64,000 nucleotides of DNA from Meconema thalassinum (GCA_946902985.2 OX336389.2:281587527-281651526), one strand, 5' to 3'; numbered from the stretch's first letter, positions 11,562-23,200 are shown. Notes: generated from the sequence alone by a model not told the origin. Program-made: numbers and translations.

Positions 11562-13042
11562 CCATATTTCCTCGCATAATCGTCGCACCCCACTTTTCAA
11601 ACACAAAAATAGGTTTATAAAATTTCATCGCATAATCGTCGCATAGCATGTTCGTATTTGTGCGCCAGTCAGTTGCACATGCTGCCGCGACTTTATAACC
11701 TGGCGCGACTTTGTCAGACGAAAAATATCTCGTCTTTATGCTTGCGGGCTATGAAATGTGACGCAGGCGGCACGCTTAGTCACTTACCACATTCCGCGAG
11801 CGTATAATCTGGCGTGGTCTTGTCAGGAGAAAGTAATCTTGTCTTTATGCCTGCGGGCTATGAATCGCGACGCAAGCGGCCAGCGCAAATTCCACGAGCT
11901 TATAGGCCTAATCTGGCGTGATCTTGTCAGAAGAAAGTAATCTCGTATTTATGCCTGCGGGCTACGAACTGCGACGCGAACGGCCAGCGTACATTCCGCG
12001 AGCTTATAGGCCTAATCTGGCGTGATCTTGTCGGCAGAAAGTAATCTCGTCGTTATGCCTGCGGGCTATGAACTATGATGCGAACAGCCAGCGCACATTC
12101 CGCGAGCTTATAGACCAAATCTGGCGTGATCTTGTCAGCAAAAAGTAATATCGTCTTTGTGCCTGCCGGCTATGAACTGTGACGCGAGCGGCCAGCGCAC
12201 ATTCCGCGAGCTTATAGGCCTAATCTGGCTTGATCTTGTCAGGAGAAAGTAATATCGTATTTATGCCTGCGGGCTATGAACCGCGACGCGAATGGTCAGC
12301 GCACATTCCACGAGCTTATAGGCCTAATCTGGCGTGATCTTGTCAGCAGAAAGTAATCTCGTCTTTATGCCTGCGGGCTATGAACTGTGACGCGAACAGC
12401 CAGCGCACATTCCGCGAGCTTATAGGCCTAATCTGGCATGATCATGTCAGCCAAAAGTAATCTCATCTTTAGGTCTGCGGGCTATGAACTGTGACACGAG
12501 CGGCCAGCGCACATTCCGTGAGCGTATAGGCCTAATCTGGCGTGATCTTGTCAGGAGAAAGTAATATCGTATTTATGCCCGCGGGCTATGAACCGCGACG
12601 CGAATGGTCAGCGCACATTCCGCGAGCTTATAGGCCTAATCTGGCATGATCTTGTCAGCAGAAAGTAATCTCGTCTTTATGTCTGCGGGCTATGAACTGT
12701 GATGCGAACGGCCAGCGCACATTCCGCGAGCTTATAGGCCTAATCTGGCGTGATCTTGACAGCAGAAAGTAATTCTTCTTTATGCCTGCGGGCTATGAAC
12801 CACGACGCGAATGGCCAGCTTCGTCAGCACATTCCGCGAGCGTTAACCTGTCGTGACCTTGTTAGAAGAAAGAAGCCTGTCTCTAACTGCAGGCTATGAC
12901 TAACGCTACGCGAATGACTGGCCCGTGCAGCAATATACAGTATATTCTTTGAACTTAAATAGTCTTCGCATAATCGTCGCACCCTGCTTTTTCCCACGAA
13001 TTTTTGGCAAAAAAAGTGCGACGAAGATGCGAGGAAATACGG
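11562..13042. mobile_element. Tigger MITE (TIR CC(A/G)TATTTCCTCGC) enlarged by a minisatellite
   Basis: The left end is CCATATTTCCTCGCATAATCG after TA (11560-11561). The right end is GCGAGGAAATACGG before TA (13043-13044). These TIRs match the larger Tigger at 45437-49530, of which this is a non-autonomous derivative. Both also keep subterminal TCGTCGCACC motifs. Most of the interior is a tandem array of about 104 bp units, and no transposase sequence remains. Confidence 0.85.
11700..12915 (+). repeat. Minisatellite, about 12 copies of a 104-bp unit
   Basis: The landmark CTGCGGGCTATGAA recurs near 11742, 11851, 11955, 12059, 12163, 12267, 12371, 12474, 12578, 12683, 12785 and, diverged, 12890. 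The steps are almost constant at 104 bp. Each unit also has CATTCCGCGAGCTTATAGG and GATCTTGTCAG..GAAAGTAAT. Outer units are more diverged than central ones. A single related unit (TTGCTAACCAGCTGTGACC..GGCTATGACTCACGC) is found in the big Tigger at about 45600-45690. Confidence 0.85.
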
Positions 13043-14941
13043 TATTACCTTGGAGGTCTGGGTTTGATTCCTACCCCCACCAAGAAGTTTACTTCTGATT
13101 TGCAGTGCTGGAACAACATTGTTGACATGCAAGTCGCCCAAGTGTTGTCTATTTGAAAGACTTGTACCAGGCCACAGGTGGGCTACACAAAGTTACTCAT
13201 AAAAGTGATATGACTTACACTAACCAAGTAAAAGAACCCTTAAGAGGTTGTGGGGGGAGGAAAGGAATACTGGACCAGCTGGGTCGCTGGAGATGGCCGG
13301 GGGTTACCAGCATTCGAAAGTGCACAGTCTATGGGAGGAGGGCAAAATTCCTGGCAGTTACCTAAATTATGAATAATAAAAAAGAAAAACACATCAAGTT
13401 TTCTCTCTATTCTCTTGTATCCTCTTTAGTGTATTACCTATTATTTTTACATAATTCTTCTTGCAATACCTAAATTAATGTTACTTTTGGAGAAAATATC
13501 TGAAAAATCATAGAATGTTAAAAAATAGCAGGGTAAAATTCTAATAATAAAAATAATAAAAAAAGAAAAAAAGCTAATATCACACACAAAGATACATAAA
13601 TATTAACAATTTCATATAAAAATATACCAAGTGGAAATCAAACCCATGGTCTCAGCGATTCAGGAAGCTTCTTCACACTGCTGAACTTACAACTGTCAAT
13701 CGCATAATCTTACAATTTTTTTCAAACTTACTTTTCTCTGAAAAATTTCTTAGAAAACTATAATGTTTCAGAAGATTGTGCTACAGCTCTCTGCTGACCT
13801 ACAGTATATGTCAATATCAACTTTGGTCATTGATTACAATTAGAGATACGGGAAAATCGCAACTGCGATAAATGCAAATTTTACTTCTTTCTATTCTTTT
13901 TTAACTATTTGTTAACTATTATGACTATGTATATCCAGAATTTGTGAAACTGAATATGTGACAAAGTGCGATACCTAAGGGTTCTTGAGAATTTACCCCA
14001 TTAATGCGATAAATGCAAAAAGTGCCCAATTTAACTAAAAATATGGAATATTATAAGTTTTCTTACAAAATTTTCGCGACGCACTTGGAAATTTGCTAGT
14101 TCCTAACAATGGAAATATCGGCACAATAATCAATATTTGCGATAATCAATATCTACGAATATCGACAGTCGTCAAAGCACTCGATTAAGATAGTTGAATG
14201 AAATCAATTTGAAAATGGCTCTTGTTCTTCCCACATGGTATCCACTGTTTATCGACATTAAAACTATGTTTTTAGAGAAATTACTACGTAGTTTCATTTG
14301 GTTGTGCTAAATAAAGGGAATGTTCTAATCGTTTGTATACATCCATTTTTTAAAATTAGAGTAATACGGTTCTGCTTATATTGGTTTATATTGCGCCGGC
14401 CCTAATATCTAGTATTTGACCATTATAAATAAAAGTGGAAAGTACATATCGTGATATGATTAGACGTTTGTTTTGCGTTCACCTCATTTTGGGGAATGTT
14501 GTTTAATATGATGCGAGTATTCTCTACAATGTGTGAGTTATAGGTTATGTTACATGCCATCCAGCGATTTCTCCTTTAATTCGGATACTGTTTTACAGAT
14601 TGACAGTCAAGAATCGCAAAAAGGTATATCAATAATTGGATGTTTGCATTTTGTTTAACTTAAATTAGAAAACCTTGGAGACAGATAAAATGTGATCATT
14701 TAAATCTTGGGAATACTCATGAAAGATGTATAAAGTTCACAGGATTGTTAACACTCACCTATAAAAGTTGCATTGGCAGGTGGTTAGTCTCCTGTTGTGC
14801 TTTTTACTAAGGGAGTGTTAGAAGTACTAAAATCCCATTATCAGTATAATAGAAATTTAGAAACTTGACAACATAAGTTTTTCAGAAATGTGAGATCTCT
14901 GAAAATAAAGGCATCAGCCTGGCTACTTGGCAAGATTGAGC
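13043..14941. other. Non-coding AT-rich stretch
   Basis: There is no gene I can support. Weak pol III B-box-like strings occur at about 13066-13080 (plus) and 13637-13650 (minus). They lack convincing A boxes. The rest is AT-rich with many stops. Confidence 0.5.
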
Positions 14942-15449
14942 TCAAGTGCTGTCGGTTGGTTGTATGGCGTGAGACGAGGGCACCTGAGCTATGCTGAAAA
15001 GATCCCAAGGTAATTTTCTCATTATGCAATCAGCAATATCAGGTGTTGTGCAGCAACTCAAATTACCCTGAGCTGCTAGTGTTATCGGTGCAGTGCTAAC
15101 TCCACAAGCGAGATGGAGAGAACGTTGAGGGCCGGCAGAGAGTTGTACTAGTTTACTGATACCAAGGTTAGAATAAAGCGAGCTGTGGTCAGGCGACAAT
15201 GCTCGTCTTATTAGGTTTACCATGAGGCAGCTGTTGGTGGAATGACAACAATACCGGGCTGTCCTGGACTCGGTGGACGAATTGGTTCAAATTCTGTGAG
15301 ATGTCTATGAAATCCTTTTGAGTGGTTTCCCTAGTAACTCCTTGCCAAGTTCCATTCATTCTCTTTATAACTTGCCTTATGAGGTTGGATTCAAGAAGTG
15401 CTATTTGACCATTAAACCACCCAGCAAATAGAATTTCAATGCACCTCAT
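14942..15449 (-). pseudogene. Unidentified protein-like remnant with one frameshift
   Basis: Two overlapping minus-strand frames read as one protein interrupted near 15215. The first part runs MRCIEILFAGWFNGQ..ESNLIRQVIKRMNGTW..DFIDISQNLNQFVHR..VLLSFHQQLPHG (15449 to about 15215). The second runs NLIRRALSPDHSSLY..GISKLVQLSAG..CIMRKLPWDLFSI..SHAIQPTDST (to 14942). The composition is helical and protein-like, without low complexity, and the two frames meet without a gap. I do not recognise the family. It could be a processed pseudogene of a host gene, an exon with a sequencing error, or part of a transposon protein. No splice sites are evident at the junction. Confidence 0.4.
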
Positions 15450-16372
15450 CCCTGGCCCCTATTGAGAAGGGATTAATGAGGAGGCAAACATACATTTCAT
15501 TATTTAGTTAATTATCCATTGTATGGTATTTACCCGAAGTTAAATAAATGTACAATTCACATTAGCCTTATTATATTAAATGCTTATGCCATTGATCAGA
15601 AACATCCATATATCCCATCCTGCGCATGTTTGAATTAGTTTCCGTGCATATTAATTTTGAACCGGTTGAATTTTTATCTTATGTGGTGACGAACTTTAAA
15701 ATGCTACAAAATGTTAATTTTTACAATTCATATTAGTCAATACTGACCAATATGATGTTGAATACTCCTATTGACTAAATCTATTACTGTGCTTGATGCT
15801 CTGATTTGGATCGCAGAAGCAGTAATAGGTGTATTGCCAAATACATGTCAGTGCTTTCACAAAGTCAAGTTTACCACACTCCCGAACGAAGAAGACATAA
15901 TTAAGGAAAACTGCACTTGTCATCATTTTACGTTTTCCAGCCTAAGCCAGGTCGGAGCAAATATGGCACTCCTCCACTTAAAGGTGTTAGCCCAATTGGG
16001 TGAAAAAAATCAAAAAACAAAATTTGTGTGTTATGTCTCCCGTACAACCTCACTTACATGTCCAAAGCAAAATTTTATGTCTAACGACCCTCCTGTTAGT
16101 TTAACTAGACGTTTAATAAGCATGCTGCATTAGGTGCCTCACCCCCTTTTTCTTTCACTCAGTTATCTTATAATTCTGAAATGCTTCATGTTTTCGAGTT
16201 GAGAGACATTTTATTTTTGGTGTAATACATGTTGCCTACTCTGTAAGTCATCCAGTAGACATGCGGACATCGCTATTCTTTTGTTCCTTCGTTTAACTGT
16301 GACAAATTTTGTGGTGGTATTGTTGTTTCGCGTTATTACTTCTTCATATTGTGCGTTTCGTGTTTACTTCAA
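15450..16372. other. Non-coding stretch
   Basis: AT-rich. A frame at 15771-16133 is open for 120 codons but starts at a non-ATG codon and shows no motif I recognise. I do not call it a gene. Confidence 0.5.
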
Positions 16373-16656
16373 ATGACAAAAACAAAGGATATTTGCAAGA
16401 AGAGGAAAGGTGTTTGAGGGAAAATAAAAGTTGTCTTGCACAATAATAGAGGTCCACTTGAAAATGTGAGGTTAGAGCAAACATCTGATCATGATACAGT
16501 ATTAGAAATACATCTCCCAAATCCATTGGAAGTGCTTCTAGACATAAACTATTATCATTTGAGAACTCGTATGAAGATGACTGACACGATGTAAATATTG
16601 TTGTATCATTAGATTTGCTGAATAATGCAAACAGTGACTTTGCTTTTTGTAAACAG
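16373..16656 (+). pseudogene. Mutator-like transposase, N-terminal part
   Basis: From the ATG at 16373 the translation is MTKTKDICKKRKGV, a stop, then a basic N-terminus. After frameshifts it reaches NNANSDFAFCKQ, where the frame runs into a hAT insertion. The sentence continues across the insertion as CKDNSIKCVEDRKKRAGLA at 21936, including the duplicated 8-bp target GTAAACAG (16649-16656 and 21928-21935). This proves that both parts were once one gene. The family assignment rests on the better-conserved part at 21928-23200. Confidence 0.6.
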
Positions 16657-17042
16657 TAGGGGTCTTCGGTACTGAAAATTTGGGTTCGGTACGGTTCGGT
16701 TCGGTAAAAAAAATTGTACTTCGGTTCTCGGTACTAAATCGGTTCGATACAGCTCGGCTGATTTTAACATGCTAAATTAGAGTAATTTGTAAACCATTAA
16801 GAAAAAAGTAACACATGGAATTTTAATGATTATACAGTAAACCAAATACTTGCCAAATAGCACAATTTTTATTTAAAATACAAAAAAAATGTACAGCTAA
16901 TAATCTCATACAATGTTCCATTAACTTTCAAACTTGCCCTTTGAGTGTGGAGTAAGCATACATTAAATAGACATTAGGCTCACACTGGAACACTTAAGTC
17001 CATAATTTAATTTTAATAATCAGAAGAGTTATTGTGCTCTAG

Positions 17043-18472
17043 TAGTAAAACTTCACTTATACGATATCCAGGGAACCAAAGGAAAAAAAAAACAACGCAT
17101 AAATGTGAAAAACGCGTAAATGAAAGTCGGTAAATAAAAACTGCAAAATGTATGTGATAATATGGGTTATACAGGCACTTTGTTTTAAAAGCGACGGGGA
17201 CCAGCCGGTTCTCGCCAAGCACTTTGCCGTAATGCGCTTCTTGACGCCACGGCTTTAACAGTGCATATTCTTTGGACTAAGGTATATTATAGCTGAAATA
17301 GAGTCAATCAGTGCTGAGGAACTTCAGAACGTAAATGACAACTTCATGAAGAGGTGCCAGCGATGTGTAGCAATGAATGGCGAACATTTTCAGCACCAGC
17401 TGTGAACTATAGGCTATACTCTACTCAATGACTGTGCCGCGCGAGCTACGCACTACGGCAAAGTGCCTGGCGGGAGACAGGCTAGCAACGCGGGCGAGCG
17501 AGAGTTCTCGTTAAGAAGTGAAAAACAAGAAATAATAATACGATTGTTAAACTATAATCGGCAATATGTAACAAAACAACTACCAGAGAAATGCACCCAG
17601 ATATAACAAAACAAAGAAAATTGAGTCACTTTACGAAGTAGTCTGTTATCTTGACTTGTTTTTTTGTTGGCCGCGGCCACGGCGTGAACAGTATTTTGAA
17701 ACCGATATAATTCGGCCATTATTTCCTCAGAAACGTTATGGTGCGTCACAAAATGTTTGATAGTCCATAGAGCATTGACAGCATCATTAAAATCCACTGT
17801 ATTATTCTGCGGCTCTTCATCGTCATTAATAAAATACCGTAGTCTAGGCCTAAATTAATGGATTTTCATTTGTCTGAAGACGCAAGATTATCATAACACA
17901 GAGTCAATCGCGTATTTTTAATGGTTTGACGAGAAGTCCTAAAAAAAAAACCACGAATGAAAATTATAAAAGCGGAAATAATATTTTTTTAATATATCGG
18001 CGATCGTAAAACATTTCCGCTCATCTTAACATAAGCTTCAGATGCTGTCTAACTGTGTTTTATGGCTGCTTCCTGTTATTTTGAAAGGCTAACACAATAA
18101 TAGTGCTTGCTTATTACGCAAGCTGTTCTTCCTTGTTACGACACTCTGGCAAGCGAGTGTCGCCGTGACCACCGGTGTCGCTCAAGGCCATCGTAACGTA
18201 ATATAGCATGCGGTGCATCCTTACGAACGGAAGTGCAGGCGGTAACAAAAGTTTGCATTCGAACATACGTACTTTCTCAGAACACGCGACGTATAAATGG
18301 CGCTTTATATTGCAACGGACTTAAAATATGATCGTATAAGCGTGAAAAACGAATAAATGTAAAACGTATATCGGAGATAAATTAACATGGAAAGTATAGG
18401 CATTTTGCCGGGACCAGGAAAAAAACGTATAGAAAACGTATAAATATGAACCGTATACAAGAAGTTTTACTG
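17043..18472 (-). mobile_element. Tigger passenger inside hAT copy 1
   Basis: The left end GTAAAACTTCACTTATACGAT and the right end GTATACAAGAAGTTTTACTG (followed by TA at 18473) are inverted relatives. The body has scattered short-repeat similarity to its ends (CGTATAAATG, CGTATAAGCG) and a transposase C-terminus on the minus strand. The same element at the same place in hAT copy 2 shows that it inserted before the hAT spread. Confidence 0.7.
17600..17797 (-). pseudogene. Tigger transposase C-terminus with PIP-box-like end
   Basis: Minus-strand translation from 17797 reads MDFNDAVNALWTIKHFVTHH, then SEEIMAELYRF and NTVHAVAAANKK. Across a one-base shift in an A-run it ends KQVKITDYFVK before a TGA. 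The helical segment followed by a Q-x-x-I-x-x-(Y/F)-F motif is the typical end of pogo/Tigger transposases. In pogo this motif binds PCNA. The DDE core is missing. Confidence 0.65.
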
Positions 18473-18930
18473 TATTTAACTATTGAAGTAAAACATTGAT
18501 GATAAAGGACAATACTTTGGATGTCTAAAAAAAAAGGTTTCCTTAAATTACGGTATTTATGTCTCTTCAGGGTGTCGAGCGATGGCCTTTTTTCAAATTC
18601 CCGTATAACTCCCGTATTTCCCGTACGAAAATCCACCAAATTCCCGTATATTTTAGAACCCTCTAAGACTAGAGTTCGCACACCGAATGGCTGAAAAATG
18701 AATCTTAAAGCGCGAATCAAAATTGTCTGGCGTAAGTGTAACTGCATTTTTGGAGAGACTTCCGCAGCTCACGGGTGATGGCGATATTTAGGCCTAACCC
18801 GTAGCGTGAGCAAAGCGCGCGCCCGCGCGCGCGAGTGAACTCTCTCGCAGATGGGATGGGATGCTACGAACACAAATAAAATACCGTTTATCTGAGGAGA
18901 GCTGATATAAATGACTGTTTTACTGAGGAG

Positions 18931-19636
18931 AAGTGATGTGCGCGAGTGACGCTTGGACTCGCGAGAATAGAGTCTAGCAGTTCCGAGTCTGAACGAGTAA
19001 CCCGTGCGAAGGACTCGAGTCTCCACGGTGACGTCACGATCCGTACTTACGATATAGGACAGAATGCGGCCAAATTCCCAACACTCGCTAAACTTGCAAA
19101 CGACTTTTCTACTAGTGATTTACAAGAGATATCGTTTGCAAAATGCACACTATGCTTCATATTATAACGACTAGGTAATGATAAAGAAAAAAAATGTAAT
19201 TTAAAAAATCAAGTATAAAAAAACCTCCTCGCCGGGAATCGAACCCCAGCACGCTGCGTGAAAGTTAGCACCGTTAACCACTCAACTAGAGATATCGATA
19301 AGACTAATGACGTTATCAACAGCGATATATACTACTGCTTAGCAAATTATCACGTTGAAGGAAATTTCTCTTTACTGTATTGAGTTCTTTCTTTCTTTCA
19401 TCAGTCCACTTCTTGCCGGTTTCCAATTTTGAATATCCTATTGTATCACTGTGCATTGATGGGAAACTAATAATACTTGGCCAAGGCGTACCGACATTAC
19501 TATATATCGTGTAGTTTCCATATATGGCTCACGGATAACGCTGACAACGTCCTCGGCCTCGATTCCGGACTCTAGTATCTCGAGTTTTACGGTTCCAGAC
19601 TCGATTCTTCGCGAGTCCACTCGCAGCCCATCACTA
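18931..19636. mobile_element. hAT-type MITE (AGTGATG termini)
   Basis: The left end is AAGTGATGTGCGCGAGTG and the right end, read inward, is TAGTGATGGGCTGCGAGTG. Both continue into GGACTCGCGA-like sequence. An exact 8-bp duplication CTGAGGAG flanks it at 18923-18930 and 19637-19644. The 706-bp body has no coding capacity and contains a tRNA-like segment. It sits inside the CAGGGTGTC element and is the youngest insertion of this nest on that branch. Confidence 0.8.
19225..19292 (-). pseudogene. tRNA-like segment within the MITE
   Basis: Minus strand: A box TAGTTGAGTGGTTAACG, a CTTTCACGCAG loop region, then a good T arm CTGGGGTTCGATTCCCGG and GCGAGG. The 3' acceptor strand finds no complementary 5' strand, so it is not a complete tRNA. 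The loop has TTC at the anticodon position, reminiscent of tRNA-Glu. It could be a captured tRNA fragment or a small SINE. Confidence 0.5.
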
Positions 19637-21927
19637 CTGAGGAGGGTTGAGAGAGTAGAGAATAGGAGTGTCACATCTTCATATATATTATTTCAGTAGT
19701 ATGCATCCCTCCTGCGACGCTCACAAGCGACCGATCGTGACAAATGAGCATTCAAATGAAAGAGAATAGACATTAGCAGTGACTTATTGCACTATAATTT
19801 CATAAATATCTATAATTTCTTTAAAAAAAAAAGGACTTTAAAAAAATGTACGAAGTGTGCGATTTGCAATCACCGTTGATGTAGGATAATACGCTCCATA
19901 CTTCCTGTCCACGGGCCACTGGGACGCAAGTTTCATGTCATATTAACATTCTGAGGTCTTTCCTTTATCCTGAAATGTTAATAGTGTTCTATAATCATTT
20001 GGTTGAAATAAAAACATAACCTTTCTCCTTAAGTGTCTCATTATAAACCTATTGGGGAAAGTGTGGTTTATGAACATGCGAGATTTCTCGCACGGGTCCG
20101 CTAGTAATAAATATTTACTGGAAGTGATTGAATTGTATGGTACCGTAAGATTATAGAGCTTCCACGAGATAAAATGGCATCGAAGCTTATGCATAACGAA
20201 CTTCCAGTCCGCGAATCTCCATTTGATTTTCATTGGCAGTGAAACGTTCGTTCGTGATTATCTTCGTTATTATTTCGGATCGTGGTTTTGTTTTTAGGCG
20301 TTCAACTTATGAAATAATAACTAAAGGGTTGGTCTTTCATGAATATTCCAAAGACAAGTGTCTCCAAAAAGAGTAATTAGTAGAACTTCGCATCAGAGAC
20401 GACCATAACACTTGCCTACAAAGTGTACGATTTGCACATTTCAAACGGCATTGGTCTAACATATCTTAGACTACAATAATTAAGTTGGTGCAAATTATAT
20501 ATGTTATATGTGAGAATATTATTATAATTTGCTATCCAGTTGTTATATTGGCATATTATGCATTAACGTGACCTGTTTAAATGCTAAATTGTGACGTAAG
20601 CTACGAATTGTAGGCTATTCGCCGTACCGGTAGGCCTAATATTTACTAACAACGCATCGTTTCTTCTTTAATATTTATTTAATCATTATAATTATAATAG
20701 CCTATCTATTAACACTTATTTAACCAATAATCATTTTATAATTCTATACATATTCCAGGTATTGCAAGAAAGCGATTTGATAGCACATGCGGCTCTACCT
20801 TAAAATCCAACCATGCCCAGTTTTCATTACCTATGGATGATATTACCGCAAGTTAATAAACCAAACAACTGGCAACATATTTTTTTAATGCTCATTTACA
20901 TCTTCACCCAAGTCTACGTAAAGTACCATACGGTAATCACTGAAAGGGTAGGGGGGTTATGACCCCAATTTCACAAACGAACGGACCTCATTTTGCATGA
21001 ATTATGGAACTCGAATCCTAATGGAGGTATGGATTGTCTGCATTTAGAAATATGTTAGTCAATAATTTAAAACAAGACGCCAGAAAACTAAATACAAAAA
21101 GCTGCGTGCCTACTACGGTGTTAAGTTGCTCCGTGAAAAAAATACACTTCGCCAAGATTATACGTCAGCGTAGCCATTGCGCCAGAAAGCAAATTCTTCT
21201 GATTACAAAGAATTTCCAGGGCAATGACGATCCTAACTTCTTCCAACTTCCCCTATAGGGTCTAGGCAGGAAATAGCACGGGTCATCTTGAGAGCAAGAG
21301 GTGACCTCTCTTTGATTTTTTCAGCCATAGGATACGAATGTACAATTTTCGGCAGTTGGTGCGAAATTGCAGCACATCCGCGTCTGGAAGTTTCTAATAT
21401 CTTGATCTGTTAGCTTCATTAAGGGCTGCTCTTGTCGAGAAACCCAGGTCTCCTCTGTGAATAACAAGGCGGACTGATTCCTGTATGTCATTGTCAGCAA
21501 CGAGCGCGGCGCGCGTAGCCCCACGCGTAGAGGGAACGGCCGGCGGTCGGCCAGGCAAAGTATGCATTCGACGTTGGCTGGGTTCTCATCCCGCTTAGCG
21601 CTCTATCGGTGGCGCAAATTACGGGTGGCAGCGCGGTCTGCAGGCGAAATAGAAGATTGAGCGGGAGGACTCTACCGAGCGTTCGGGGGCTAAGAAGTCG
21701 GGCATTATGAGACTTTTCAAGATTTCCCGTATCAAGTGCGAATTTCCCGTATATTTCCCGTATTTTTCCCGGGTCACTAAAATTCCCGTATAATTCCCGT
21801 ATTGCTCGACACCCTGCTCTTGAACCGAACCGAACTTTTTACAGAGTTTTTTATCGTCTCGAACCGAGGTCGGTAATTTCCTTTGTACCGTACCGAAACC
21901 GAAAAATCGGTGCACCGTCGACCCCTA

Positions 21928-23200
21928 GTAAACAGTGCAAAGACAACAGCATAAAATGTGTTGAAGACCGTAAAAAGAGAGCTGGCTTGGCAACATATCT
22001 GGTTCCATGTGTACAAACTGTAGTGCTGAACATTCCTTTTCAAATTCCCCAACACATAACTCGGTGCAGGATATCAACACAAGACTTGTATATGGATTGC
22101 GGTGCAAAGGCAAGGGATTTGCTGCAGGGAGGACTTTGTGCGCTGTTTTGAATTCACCGAAGCCTCCAGCAGAATTTAGGAAGTACGATAAGGACATTAA
22201 TAATGCTGCAAAATGTTGTGCTGTGCAATCTGTGTCTTCTGTTGTAAAGAAAACTATTAAAATTAATGCTCTACTGATCTCACTGTGGCATTGGACAGCA
22301 CCTGGCAGAAGCGCGGTTATACTAGCCTAAATGGTGTTTTAGGTATCTGCTACAAGCATGGAAACAGGTCAAGTGTTGGATGAGGAAATTTTAACCAAGT
22401 ACTGCCAGACATGCCTCAATCTGAAAATTAGCATCCCACATGAATGGGAATGAGTGTAGGAGAAACATTGATGGCAAAAGTGGAGGAATGGAATCGGCAG
22501 GAGCAGTAACTATATTCAACCGGTCATTAATAATACAGGTACGGCGCCCGATATGTGAATTACTTAGGTGATGGAGACAGTAAGGATTTTCATAAAGAGG
22601 TAGAGAGCAAGTCTTAAGGGGACATTAGTATTGAGAAGCTAGAATGTGTAGGACACGTTCAGAAGAGGATGGGTGCCCGCCTGAGAAAACTGAGAAAGGA
22701 TATCAAAGGCAAGAAACTTGAAGATGGGCATGTTTTATCAGCAAAGGGTAGACTGACTGACAAAGAAATTGACATTCTTCTAAGTTACTATAGCTCGCCA
22801 ATCAGAAATAATGTGGATTCCTGGAAAATATGAGACATGCTGTGTGGGCTACACATTTCCACAAAATTTCAACTGACAGTCACCCACAGCATTATCTCTG
22901 TCCAAAAGGTGAATCATCGTGGTGTAAATATAACAAGTCACAAGTTACTGGAGATAAATACAGGCATGAACATTCACTGCCTGTGGCAGTTGGAGATATC
23001 ATAAAATCAGTTTACAGGGCTTTTGCTGATCCAAATTTGCTGCAGAAATGTTTGCACGGCAAGACGCAAAACCCCAACGAGTCTTTCAACAATGTTGTGT
23101 GGACTCAAATCCTGAAGAATGTGATTGTTGGCTTGGAAACACTGTGCATTGGTGTATTTGATGCTCTATAGACCTTTAATTATGGTAATTTTGGAAGGAT
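21928..23200 (+). pseudogene. Mutator-like transposase, central and C-terminal part
   Basis: The frame resumes after the hAT. CTNCSAEHSFSNS and DINTRLVYGLRCKGKGFAAG lie at 22010-22130 (a CxxC pair followed by a conserved N-R-R/L-V-Y-x-x-R block). CVGHVQKRMGARLRKLRKDI lies at about 22645-22700, KGRLTDKEIDILLSYYSSPI at about 22745-22805, and MRHAVWATHFHKIST..CPKGESSWCKYNK at 22830-22935. CLHGKTQNPNESFNNVVW lies at about 23050-23105 and VGLETLCIGVFDAL at 23128-23171. These blocks match, in order, a family of animal transposon proteins annotated as Mutator-like. Stops and frameshifts between blocks show decay. Confidence 0.65.

Larger units (their letters stand above)
18568..21816. mobile_element. 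DNA transposon with CAGGGTGTC termini and 5-bp duplication
   Basis: Inverted termini: CAGGGTGTCGAGCGAT on the left, and CAGGGTGTCGAGCAAT on the right read inward. It is flanked by CTCTT at 18563-18567 and 21817-21821. The inverted hAT copy at 42907-44931 preserves the uninterrupted site (single CTCTT), which confirms a 5-bp duplication. Subterminal repeats of TTCCCGTAT type are present at both ends. No transposase is recognisable in 3.25 kb, so it is non-autonomous. The hAT-like superfamily is inferred from the termini. hAT normally makes 8 bp, but a 5-bp hAT group is known. Confidence 0.8.
16657..21927. mobile_element. hAT element copy 1 with Tigger passenger and later insertions
   Basis: Termini are TAGGGGTC..GACCCCTA with an exact 8-bp target duplication GTAAACAG at 16649-16656 and 21928-21935, as expected for hAT. 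The subterminal regions are rich in GGTTCGGTACGG-type repeats. Without the 3.25-kb insertion at 18568-21816, the element is about 2.0 kb and matches the inverted copy at 42907-44931 along its length. It has no hAT transposase and was therefore mobilised in trans. It carries a degenerate Tigger at 17043-18472 that is also present in the other copy. Confidence 0.85.

Noticed and set aside
13850..14405. Possible transposon between TAGAGATACGGG and GCGCCGGCCCTAAT
   Set aside because: Termini do not pair convincingly and no duplication was found.
15771..16133. 120-codon plus-strand open frame
   Set aside because: Non-ATG start, no recognisable motif and no splice context. Consistent with chance in this composition.
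18815..18833. GC-alternating stretch (GCGCGCGC) as possible Z-DNA or CpG island
   Set aside because: Only about 19 bp and inside a transposon. No gene start nearby.
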